Source: an uncultured Bacteroidales bacterium
Lineage (GTDB): Bacteria > Bacteroidota > Bacteroidia > Bacteroidales > Bacteroidaceae
Reading direction: 5' to 3'
Assembly (NCBI GenBank): GCA_902803195.1
Contig: CADCOX010000146.1
Location: forward strand, 1-23,381
DNA: 23,381 nucleotides
The notes under the pieces are model-generated. The model was given only the letters and a program-made list of their open reading frames with translations, did not search any database and had not been told where the DNA came from. The position numbers were made by a program, and so were the translations under genes. This document shows, in pieces, positions 1-7,186 of this stretch; position 1 is the first letter of the stretch; every line of letters begins with the position of its first letter.

Positions 1-903
1 CGTCAGGCAGGACGTCCTGAGCAAGAAGTGACGCTCACCACCCTTGCAGCCCTCGACCCCGAGCAGGTGGATATGTTCTGCGTGCTCCTTATCGGCAACT
101 CGCAGAGCTACGAATGGCAAGGCAAATTGATCACGCCGAGGGGGTACTATTGTAATGGACAATGGACAATGGACAATGGACAATGGGGAATGGACAATGG
201 ACAACGGACTGCTCGGCTCGAAGAGACGCTTGACCCCTCAAAAATAAACAAGGGGTCAGTTGGACAATCCATCATGATGGAGTCCTTCCGCACCATCGAA
301 AGCGAGTTGCGGCGAAAGGACTATCCTCTCGACCACAAATGGGCTCTCCTTCACGCTATTCACACGACAGCCGACTTCACGATGGAGCGCATCCTCTTGA
401 CCGACCCCCACGCCGTAGAGACTTTGTATCATAAGGTTTGCACGGGCGAGTTGACCACAATCGTCACCGATGTCACGATGGTCGTCAGCGGTATTCGCAA
501 AGGTGCCTTACAACGCTTGGGCCTCGAAGCGAAATGCTATCTCGGCGACCCACGTGCAGTCGAGATGGCCAACTCTTTGGGCATCACCCGAACCCAAGCA
601 GGCATCCGTCTGGCTGTCGAAGAGCACCCCGATGCCCTCTTCGCATTCGGCAACGCCCCCACAGCACTTATGGAACTCTGCGACCTCATTCGCAAGGGGA
701 AGGCTCGTCCTGCAGGCATCATCGCAGCTCCCGTAGGTTTTGTCCACGTCTGCGAGTCGAAGCACATGGTCAAGCCTTTCGTACAGATTCCCAAGATCAT
801 CGTCGAAGGACGTAAGGGCGGCAGCAACCTTGCCGCTACTCTCGTCAACGCCATCCTCACCTACGACGATGCTGCACAACTCAAACCCGGACGCGACCTA
901 TGA
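1..903 (+). CDS. CbiH-CbiC (CobJ-CobH) fusion: precorrin-3B C17-methyltransferase / precorrin-8X methylmutase, 5' end missing
   Basis: The reading frame is open from base 1, so the N-terminal bulk of the protein lies outside the window. The first 45 or so residues end with VLLIGNSQSYEWQGK and TPRGY, the typical C-terminus of the CbiH/CobJ C17-methyltransferase, which contracts the corrin ring. From the ATG pair at 274/277 the protein is a complete CbiC/CobH methylmutase: IHTTADF carries the catalytic histidine of the family, followed by DVTMVVSGI, FAFGNAPTAL and PVGFV..ESK. CbiC moves the C11 methyl group to C12 to give hydrogenobyrinate or its cobalt form. The linker between the two domains is made of a 7-bp tandem repeat and a hairpin (separate entries), not ordinary protein sequence. 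The stop overlaps the start of cbiET as ATGA, which suggests translational coupling. The domain assignments are firm; the cobalt-containing substrate is inferred from CbiD and CbiG in the operon. Confidence 0.93.
   Translation, partial: RQAGRPEQEVTLTTLAALDPEQVDMFCVLLIGNSQSYEWQGKLITPRGYYCNGQWTMDNGQWGMDNGQRTARLEETLDPSKINKGSVGQSIMMESFRTIESELRRKDYPLDHKWALLHAIHTTADFTMERILLTDPHAVETLYHKVCTGELTTIVTDVTMVVSGIRKGALQRLGLEAKCYLGDPRAVEMANSLGITRTQAGIRLAVEEHPDALFAFGNAPTALMELCDLIRKGKARPAGIIAAPVGFVHVCESKHMVKPFVQIPKIIVEGRKGGSNLAATLVNAILTYDDAAQLKPGRDL
154..209. repeat. 7-bp tandem repeat (aatggac x 8) inside the CbiH-CbiC linker
   Basis: Eight head-to-tail 7-bp units run without gaps; six are exactly aatggac, one is aatgggg and the last is aacggac. 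Because 7 is not a multiple of 3, the array is read in all three frames in turn and gives a 7-residue peptide period (NGQWTMD). None of the three frames contains a stop inside the array. A change of one unit would shift the frame of everything downstream. Confidence 0.95.
231..258. repeat. Hairpin (8-bp perfect stem) between the CbiH and CbiC domains
   Basis: TGACCCCT at 231-238 pairs perfectly with AGGGGTCA at 251-258, around a 12-base A-rich loop. It lies between the 7-bp repeat and the internal ATG of CbiC at 274. The hairpin holds a TGA (231-233) and a TAA (245-247), each in one of the two frames not normally used. Confidence 0.8.
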
Positions 904-2243
904 AGACCTGCGACATCATAGGCATCAGCGACAGCCGGCAGCAATGGTTTGCTCCCGAGGTGATGGACGTCATTCAAGGCGGTCATGTCTTCTCAGGCGG
1001 TCGGCGGCATCACGAGATCGTGGATCCGTTGCTGCCTTCAGATGCCGTATGGCTCGACATCACGGTGCCCTTGGAGCGTGTGTTCAAGCAGTACGAAGCG
1101 GTCGAGCATGTGGTCGTCTTTGCCAGTGGCGACCCACTCTTCTACGGCTTTGCTAATACGATTCAGCGTGAGTGCAAGGACGTAGAGATGAGGCTATTCC
1201 CCTCGTTCAACTCTCTGCAGATGCTCGCTCATCGTCTGCTGCTTCCCTATCATGATATGCGAGTCGTCTCGCTCACAGGGCGTCCCTGGTGCGAGTTCGA
1301 CCGCGCCCTCATCGAGCGTTCTGCCAAGATAGGCATCCTGACCGACCGCGAGCACACACCTGCCGCCATAGCCCAACGAATGCTCGAATACGGCTACGGC
1401 CAATATGTCATGCACGTTGGCGAGCATCTGGGCAACCCAACCTTAGAACATATTTCTTCGCTCTCACTCGAGGAAGCAGCAGAGCGTGAATTCTCAATGC
1501 CCAACTGTGCAATTCTTGATGCTAACAGCTCCCTCTCTGACAGGGAGGGCAGGGGGAGAGTCTTCTCCTTCGGGCTTCCTGACTCCTCCTTTGCCCTCCT
1601 TGATGGTCGCGCGAAGATGATCACAAAGATGCCGATTCGTCTGCTCACGCTTCAGGCCCTCGACCTGCCTCGGCGTCGCGTCCTGTGGGACATCGGCGCT
1701 TGTACGGGGAGTGTCAGCATCGAAGCGCGTCTGCTCTTCCCTCACCTTCATGTCGTAGCTTTCGAGATACGTCCTGAGTGCGAGGCCATTATCCGTGCGA
1801 ACGCCCGTCATCATGGCGCTCTCGGCATTGAGGTGCGGATGGGGGACTTTCTGGAAGACCCTCCCCCTGCCCTCCCTTGTAGGGAGGGAGCAGATACCTT
1901 TGTGGCAGAAAGGGATGACAAGTCTTGTTTGGTGACCGCTCCCTCCCTACAAGGGAGGGCGGGGGGAGGGTCTTTCCCCGACGCCGTCTTCATTGGCGGT
2001 CATGGAGGCCGTCTGAAGGAAATCATGGCGAAGGTGCTGACCGTGTTAGCCCCAGGTGGTGTCATCGTGATGAACAGCGTGAAAGCCCCTCTCGTCAAGA
2101 CCGACAGCCATCAGCTTTGGGACGAAGCCTGCCGCGAGTTCGCCCTCCAGCAAGAGCCGCCGATGAGAGTTGTCATAGATGAATATCACCCTATAGAGAT
2201 ACTGAAAGCTTACAAACCCACACAAACATCACCTAACAAATGA
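900..2243 (+). CDS. CbiET/CobL: precorrin-6B (cobalt-precorrin-7) C5,C15-methyltransferase and decarboxylase
   Basis: This is a two-domain S-adenosylmethionine enzyme. The CbiE half (about residues 1-205) has GGRRHHEIVDP and FASGDPLFYGFANTI. The CbiT half (from about 235) has DIGACTGSVSIEA, the SAM-binding loop of class I methyltransferases, and PDAVFIGGHGG. Together they methylate C5 and C15 and remove the C12 acetate carboxyl in corrin synthesis. At 447 residues it is longer than the usual roughly 400 because REP-like palindromes are read through in frame: residues 210-221 lie in the CbiE-CbiT linker, and about 40 residues around 319-358 sit in a CbiT loop just before the PDAVFIGG motif. 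No stop or frameshift results, so the protein is probably still made. Start and stop both overlap the neighbouring genes as ATGA. Confidence 0.93.
   Translation: MKTCDIIGISDSRQQWFAPEVMDVIQGGHVFSGGRRHHEIVDPLLPSDAVWLDITVPLERVFKQYEAVEHVVVFASGDPLFYGFANTIQRECKDVEMRLFPSFNSLQMLAHRLLLPYHDMRVVSLTGRPWCEFDRALIERSAKIGILTDREHTPAAIAQRMLEYGYGQYVMHVGEHLGNPTLEHISSLSLEEAAEREFSMPNCAILDANSSLSDREGRGRVFSFGLPDSSFALLDGRAKMITKMPIRLLTLQALDLPRRRVLWDIGACTGSVSIEARLLFPHLHVVAFEIRPECEAIIRANARHHGALGIEVRMGDFLEDPPPALPCREGADTFVAERDDKSCLVTAPSLQGRAGGGSFPDAVFIGGHGGRLKEIMAKVLTVLAPGGVIVMNSVKAPLVKTDSHQLWDEACREFALQQEPPMRVVIDEYHPIEILKAYKPTQTSPNK
1528..1562 (+). repeat. REP-like palindrome, single copy, in cbiET
   Basis: This is a 35-bp copy of the palindrome family. 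It begins with GCT, has a near-perfect stem (ccctctctg / cagggaggg, one G-T pair), then the tail agggggagagtc. It is translated in frame as SSLSDREGRGRVF, in the linker between the CbiE and CbiT domains. Confidence 0.85.
1857..1972. repeat. Inverted pair of REP-like palindromes inside the CbiT domain
   Basis: The left arm (1857-1891) and right arm (1938-1972) are 35-bp reverse complements with one mismatch; the match extends 2 bp further outward, to 1855-1974, a span of 120 bp or 40 codons. Each arm also folds on itself (ccctccc..gggaggg type hairpin). The 46-bp spacer is unrelated sequence. The pair is read in frame as DPPPALPCREGA, a spacer peptide, then APSLQGRAGGGS. This resembles the paired arrangement of REP sequences in BIMEs. 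Confidence 0.92.
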
Positions 2244-4357
2244 AAAAGACCCTTATGACTGTAGGAATCGCATCCGCAATGATGATGCTGACCACATCCT
2301 GCCAACAGACACAGCGCGAGAATCCCTTGCTCGTGGAGAGCCAGTTGCCATTTGGCGCCCCCGACTTCAGCAAGATCAAGGTCACCGACTACCTGCCTGC
2401 CTTCGAGGCAGCCATCGAGCAACAACGTGCGAACATTCAACAGATTGTCGAGTGCACGGACTCGGCCACGTTCGCGAACACAATCCTGCCCTTCGAGGAC
2501 AGCGGACGCCTGCTCGACCGCGTGAGTCGTGTCTTCTTTGCCATCGTGGAGGCCGACAAGACTCCCGAGATTGGCGAGATTGAGAAACAAGTACAGCCCA
2601 TGATCACCGAGCTCGAGAACGAGATTTCGTTCAACCGACCGCTCTTCGAACGCATCCGTCAGGTCTACGAACGCGAGTACGAGACGCTGCAGGGCGAAGA
2701 CCGTAAACTGCTCGAGGAAATCTACAAGGATTTCGCGCGCAAAGGAGCTCTCCTCGCTGAGGATAAGATGGAGCGCATGAAGCAGATCAACCGCCGCATC
2801 TCCGACCTCCAGCAGCAGTGGGGCGACGTGCTGCCCGATGCCACCAACAACGCCGTCGTCTGGGTGGACACGAAGGAAGAACTTGCCGGACTCAGCGAGG
2901 CCGATATCGCTCAATGTGCCAAGGATGCTGAGAGCCGAGGGGGAAAGGCACCCTACGCCATCGTCATCGTCAACACCACCCAGCAGGCTCCTCTTGCCAG
3001 CCTCGACAATCGCGACCTCCGACGCCGAGTCTTCGAGGCTTCCGTGCATCGTGCTGATGGAACGGGCGCGTTCAACACCTTCCCCATCGCCTGCGAGATT
3101 GCCAAGTTGCGTGCCGAGCAGGCCGAGCTGATGGGCTATGACAACTATGCCTCCTACTCGCTCGAGAAGACGATGGCCAAGACGCCCGAGAACGTCTACG
3201 CGTTCCTCAAGAACCTCATCAGCCAGTACACGCCGAAGGCTGAGGCCGAGACGAAGGCCATCGAGGACTTTGCCCGTCAGACCGAAGGCCCCGACTTCCA
3301 GCTACAGCCCTACGACCGCTTCTACTATTCTGCCAAGATGAAGAAGCAACTGCTCAACATCTCCGACGACGAGGTGAAGCCCTACTTCAACATCGACAGC
3401 GTGCTCATCAATGGGGTCTTCTATGCTGCCAATCGCGCTTACGGCCTCACGTTCAAGCAGCTCGACGACTTCCCCACCTACCATCCCGACATGAAAGCCT
3501 TCGAGGTGATCGACAAGGACGGCAGCCCGCTCGCCTTGTTCTATTGCGACTACTTCCGTCGACCCACCAAGCGCGGTGGAGCGTGGATGGACGGCTTCCA
3601 AAAACAGAGCCGCCAATGGCAGCAGCAGCCCATCATCTTCAACGTCTGCAATAGCGCCAAAGCTCCCGACGGGCAGCCCTCGCTGCTCACGTGGGACGAG
3701 GTGACGACGATGTTCCATGAGTTCGGGCACGCGCTCCACGGCATCCTTTCCGCCTGCCAGTACAACCGCCTCAGCGGCACCAGCGTGGCCCGCGATTTCG
3801 TCGAGATGCCCTCGCAGTTCAACGAGTCGTTCGCTTCCATTCCCGAGATCTTCGACCACTATGCCCTCCACTGCGAGACGGGCGAGCCTATGCCTGCCGA
3901 CCTGAAGGAACGCATGCTCGCGAGCATCAACTTCCAGACGGCCTACGCGCTGGGCGAGAACCTCGCGGCCACCTGCCTCGACCTCGCTTGGCACATGCTG
4001 CCCTCGACCGACATCCCCACCGCCGAGCAGGCTGCAGCCTTCGAGACCGAAGCCCTGCGACAGATAGGGTTGCTCAATGCGCAGATTCCGCCGCGCTACA
4101 GCACCAGCTATTTCAATCACGTCTTCGGTGGCGGCTACGCCGCTGGCTACTACAGCTATCTCTGGACGGAGGTGCTGGCCGTGAACATTGCCGACGTCTT
4201 TGCCCAGCGCGGAGCCTTGGAGCCTCAGACGGGGCAGGACTTCCGTGATAAGATTCTCAGTCGCGGCAACACGGGCGACCTGATGCAGATGTTCACCGAT
4301 TTCACAGGTATGGCCCAACCCGATGCATCGGGTCTGCTCAAAGCAAGAGGTTTGTAG
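2240..4357 (+). CDS. M3-family zinc metallopeptidase lipoprotein (Dcp-like peptidyl-dipeptidase)
   Basis: The 705-residue protein has the M3 (thimet oligopeptidase/Dcp) zinc site: HEFGHALHG with ligands H493 and H497 and catalytic E494, and the third ligand E522 in DFVEMPSQFNE, at the 25-residue spacing of the family. The C-terminal FGGGYAAGYYSYLW block is also typical and lines the substrate cleft in relatives. The N-terminus is a bacterial signal peptide ending TTSCQQ, so C21 is probably lipidated and the enzyme is exported to the periplasm or outer membrane. Family members cleave short peptides, often removing C-terminal dipeptides. The gene overlaps the cbiET stop as ATGA and ends 2 bases before cbiG, so it is embedded in the cobalamin operon although it has no known role in corrin synthesis. 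Exact specificity cannot be read from sequence. Confidence 0.93.
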   Translation: MKKTLMTVGIASAMMMLTTSCQQTQRENPLLVESQLPFGAPDFSKIKVTDYLPAFEAAIEQQRANIQQIVECTDSATFANTILPFEDSGRLLDRVSRVFFAIVEADKTPEIGEIEKQVQPMITELENEISFNRPLFERIRQVYEREYETLQGEDRKLLEEIYKDFARKGALLAEDKMERMKQINRRISDLQQQWGDVLPDATNNAVVWVDTKEELAGLSEADIAQCAKDAESRGGKAPYAIVIVNTTQQAPLASLDNRDLRRRVFEASVHRADGTGAFNTFPIACEIAKLRAEQAELMGYDNYASYSLEKTMAKTPENVYAFLKNLISQYTPKAEAETKAIEDFARQTEGPDFQLQPYDRFYYSAKMKKQLLNISDDEVKPYFNIDSVLINGVFYAANRAYGLTFKQLDDFPTYHPDMKAFEVIDKDGSPLALFYCDYFRRPTKRGGAWMDGFQKQSRQWQQQPIIFNVCNSAKAPDGQPSLLTWDEVTTMFHEFGHALHGILSACQYNRLSGTSVARDFVEMPSQFNESFASIPEIFDHYALHCETGEPMPADLKERMLASINFQTAYALGENLAATCLDLAWHMLPSTDIPTAEQAAAFETEALRQIGLLNAQIPPRYSTSYFNHVFGGGYAAGYYSYLWTEVLAVNIADVFAQRGALEPQTGQDFRDKILSRGNTGDLMQMFTDFTGMAQPDASGLLKARGL

Positions 4358-4359
4358 TC

Positions 4360-6135
4360 ATGAAGATAGCCGTCATACAGATTAGCGAGGCGGGCAAGGG
4401 TATCGCCCTTACACTCCAGCGCGAGCTTGGTGCTACAATCATTCAGCGTACAGCTGTCGGCGAACATTGGTGCGACTCGGATGCCTTCGTGTTCATCGGA
4501 GCGATGGGCATCTGCGTTCGCACCATTGCCCCATACGTCAAGGACAAGCACGAAGACCCTGCTGTGGTGTGTGTCGATAGCATGGGGCTTCATGTCATCT
4601 CCGTTCTCTCGGGACATATCGGAGGAGCCAACGACCTGGCTCGCGAGGTGGCTGCTCTGATAGGTGCTTGCGAGGTCATCACCACCCAGAGCGACAATGC
4701 AGGACTCTGGGCACTTGATACCTTCTATGAGAACTATGATTGGCACATGAGTTGTGTGGGCGACCTCAATACGGCGATAAGTAAGTTCGTCAATAGGGAG
4801 CCTGTGGCCCTGCTGCTTGATATTCGCGACGAGGGTACGAATTATCTTGAACGCACTTGCCCACCGCATGTGACGATTGTGAATACCGTCGATGAGATCG
4901 TGGAGGGAGGTTACACTTTGGCCATTGTTGTCTCTCCTTTCATCTACTCCAATTTACCCGCTGATTTATTGGTCGTTCAGTATACCCCACAAGTGTTGGA
5001 TTTGGGCATCGGACTTCCTCATCAGGCACCAGTTGATACTTATGAGGATATCCAACAACTGCTTGCTGAACACGATATTTATCTCTGGTCTGAATGTATC
5101 CGCAATATCTGTACCATTGACATCAAAGCGGAGGAGCCTGTTGTCCAGAAGTTCCAAAAAGAGCGATATGGACTTGAACTTAAGCTCTATACTGCCGAAG
5201 AACTATCCAAGGTGGAAGTCCCCACACCCAGCGAAACGGTAGAGAAACATGTGGGTACGCCCAGCGTCTGTGAAGCTGCAGCCCTGTTGGCATCCCATCA
5301 TGGGAAACTGCTATTGCCGAAAGTGAAGGGAAAGGACTTCACACTTGCCGTAGCCATCGAGCGCAAGTATCTGCGTGAGGGCCGCGTCGAGATCGTGGGT
5401 GCTGGTCCGGGCGACCCCGACCTCATCAGCGTGCGAGGGCGTCGGTTGTTGGAGCAGGCCGACCTCATCCTCTATGCCGGCAGCCTTGTGCCGAAAGCGC
5501 TGACCGAGTGCCATAAGCCGGGCGCTGTCGTTCGCTCGTCGGCCGACATGAATCTTGAGGAGCAATGTGCGCTGATGCAGGAGCACTACGATCGCGGTCA
5601 CCTCATCGTGCGCCTCCATACGGGCGACCCCTGCATCTTCGGTGCCATACAGGAGCAGATGGCCTACTTCGACGCCCACGATATGCGCTATCACATCACG
5701 CCCGGCATCTCCTCGTTCCTCGCTGCCGCAGCTGAGTTGCGCAGTCAGTTCACCATCCCCGAGCGCACGCAGACCATCATCCTCACTCGTGGCGAAGGGC
5801 GCACGCCCATGCCCGAGCGCGAGAAGCTCCACCTCCTTGCCCGCTCGCAGTCCACGATGTGCATCTTCCTCAGCGCAGCCATCGTCGACGACGTCCAGCG
5901 CGAACTGCTGCAGGAATATCCCGAGGAGACGCCCGTCGCCGCCTGCTACCACCTCACCTGGCCCGACCAGCACATCTACCGCGGCGTGCTGCGCGACCTC
6001 GCCCGCATCGTCCACGACAACCACCTCACCCTCACCACCATGCTCGTCGTGGGCGAGGCCATCGACAACCGTGCAGGCTTTTCGGAGCTCTACAACAAAA
6101 ACTTCACGCATCTGTTTAGAAAAGGTAAAGCATGA
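4360..6135 (+). CDS. CbiG-CbiF (CobM) fusion: cobalt-precorrin-5A hydrolase / cobalt-precorrin-4 C11-methyltransferase
   Basis: Residues 1 to about 335 are CbiG, which opens the delta-lactone of cobalt-precorrin-5A: the N-terminal block has FIGAMGICVRTIAP and VLSGHIGGANDLA, and the C-terminal block has TPSVCEAAALLAS. Residues from about 344 are CbiF/CobM, the C11 methylase, with the SAM/uroporphyrinogen methylase motifs VGAGPGDPDLIS (346-357), RLHTGDPCIFGA and TPGISSFLAAAAEL. The two steps are consecutive in the anaerobic pathway, so the fusion links partners. The central part of CbiG (roughly bases 4740-5340) is clearly richer in A/T and in TTA/TTG/CTT codons than the flanks (see findings). 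The gene starts 2 bases after the peptidase stop, and its own stop overlaps the permease start as ATGA. Confidence 0.95.
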   Translation: MKIAVIQISEAGKGIALTLQRELGATIIQRTAVGEHWCDSDAFVFIGAMGICVRTIAPYVKDKHEDPAVVCVDSMGLHVISVLSGHIGGANDLAREVAALIGACEVITTQSDNAGLWALDTFYENYDWHMSCVGDLNTAISKFVNREPVALLLDIRDEGTNYLERTCPPHVTIVNTVDEIVEGGYTLAIVVSPFIYSNLPADLLVVQYTPQVLDLGIGLPHQAPVDTYEDIQQLLAEHDIYLWSECIRNICTIDIKAEEPVVQKFQKERYGLELKLYTAEELSKVEVPTPSETVEKHVGTPSVCEAAALLASHHGKLLLPKVKGKDFTLAVAIERKYLREGRVEIVGAGPGDPDLISVRGRRLLEQADLILYAGSLVPKALTECHKPGAVVRSSADMNLEEQCALMQEHYDRGHLIVRLHTGDPCIFGAIQEQMAYFDAHDMRYHITPGISSFLAAAAELRSQFTIPERTQTIILTRGEGRTPMPEREKLHLLARSQSTMCIFLSAAIVDDVQRELLQEYPEETPVAACYHLTWPDQHIYRGVLRDLARIVHDNHLTLTTMLVVGEAIDNRAGFSELYNKNFTHLFRKGKA

Positions 6136-7166
6136 AACGGACCGCTTCATTCCTCTTCCTCATCCTTCTCATCCTCGCCCTCTTCGTACTCAACCTGCTG
6201 CTGGGCACCGTACACATCCCCATGCGCGAAGTCCTCAGCATCCTGTTCTCCCAAGCCGCCACGAGCGGGACGGGCGAAAGTGGCGTCTACGCCAACATCA
6301 TCTGGAGCTCGCGCGTGCCCCAGGCGCTGACGGCGCTGATGGCGGGAGCGGGGTTGGCCGTGAGCGGCTTGCAGATGCAGACCGTCTTCCGCAATCCCCT
6401 GGCCGGACCGTCGGTGCTCGGCATCTCCAACGGCGCTTCCTTAGGCGTAGCGATGGTGGTGCTGATGTCGGGCTCGCTGGGAGGCGTCGCCCTGAGTCGT
6501 CTGGGCTACCTCGGCGATGTGGCCATGAGCCTGGCGGCCATCGTGGGAGCGCTGGCGGTGATGGCGCTCATCATGTGGGTGGCACAGCGCGTGCAGTCGG
6601 GCGTGACGCTGCTCATCATCGGCGTGATGATAGGCTACTTGGCCAACGCCATCATCGGCGTGCTGAAGTTCTTCTCCAACGAGGAGGACATCAAGGCCTA
6701 CGTCGTCTGGGGACTCGGCTCCTTCGCGCGCGTCTCGGGCGACCAGATGGTGCTCTTCGTGGTCCTGATGGCCGTGCTCCTGCCGCTGAGCATGCTGCTC
6801 GTGAAGACCATGAACCTGTTGCTCCTGGGCGATGCCTACGCCAAGAACCTCGGGCTCAACATCCAGCGCGCACGCTCGCTGGTCATCCTCTCCTCTGGCG
6901 TCCTCGTGGCCATCGTGACGGCCTATTGCGGCCCCATCATGTTCATCGGATTGGCCGTCCCCCATCTGGCGAGAGCCCTGTTCCGAACCAGCGACCACCG
7001 CACACTCATGCCTGCGACGCTCCTCTGTGGTGCTGCCCTCGCCCTGCTCTGCAACCTCATCGCACGCATGCCCGGCTTCGAAGGCGCCCTGCCCGTCAAC
7101 TCCGTCACCGCACTCGTCGGGGCTCCCGTCATTGCGGCGGTCCTCTTCCGCAAGCATGATAAATAG
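6132..7166 (+). CDS. FecCD/BtuC-type ABC transporter permease, probably for vitamin B12 or corrinoids
   Basis: The 344-residue membrane protein is full length for the family and very hydrophobic throughout. Family signatures are SRVPQALTALMAGAGLAVSG, FRNPLAGPSVLGISNGASLG, and near the end FIGLAVPHLARALF followed by LPVNSVTALVGAPV. Members form dimeric inner-membrane channels that import B12, haem or ferric siderophores from a periplasmic binding protein. Overlap with cbiG-cbiF and the neighbouring binding-protein gene point to corrinoid or cobalt-containing substrates, but iron chelates cannot be excluded from sequence. No ATPase gene follows; the BtuD-type partner must be upstream of the window or elsewhere. 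Confidence 0.92.
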   Translation: MKRTASFLFLILLILALFVLNLLLGTVHIPMREVLSILFSQAATSGTGESGVYANIIWSSRVPQALTALMAGAGLAVSGLQMQTVFRNPLAGPSVLGISNGASLGVAMVVLMSGSLGGVALSRLGYLGDVAMSLAAIVGALAVMALIMWVAQRVQSGVTLLIIGVMIGYLANAIIGVLKFFSNEEDIKAYVVWGLGSFARVSGDQMVLFVVLMAVLLPLSMLLVKTMNLLLLGDAYAKNLGLNIQRARSLVILSSGVLVAIVTAYCGPIMFIGLAVPHLARALFRTSDHRTLMPATLLCGAALALLCNLIARMPGFEGALPVNSVTALVGAPVIAAVLFRKHDK

Positions 7167-7186
7167 TTCAGATACTTCAAGATACA

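Noticed and set aside
2210..4318. Long minus-strand open frames (2210-3049 and 3302-4318) inside the M3 peptidase gene
   Set aside because: Antisense shadows of a gene with a complete zinc-peptidase signature.
5642..7159. A 505-codon + strand frame across the cbiG-cbiF / permease junction
   Set aside because: The translation is Arg/Pro/Ser-rich without motifs and runs out of frame through two well-supported genes.
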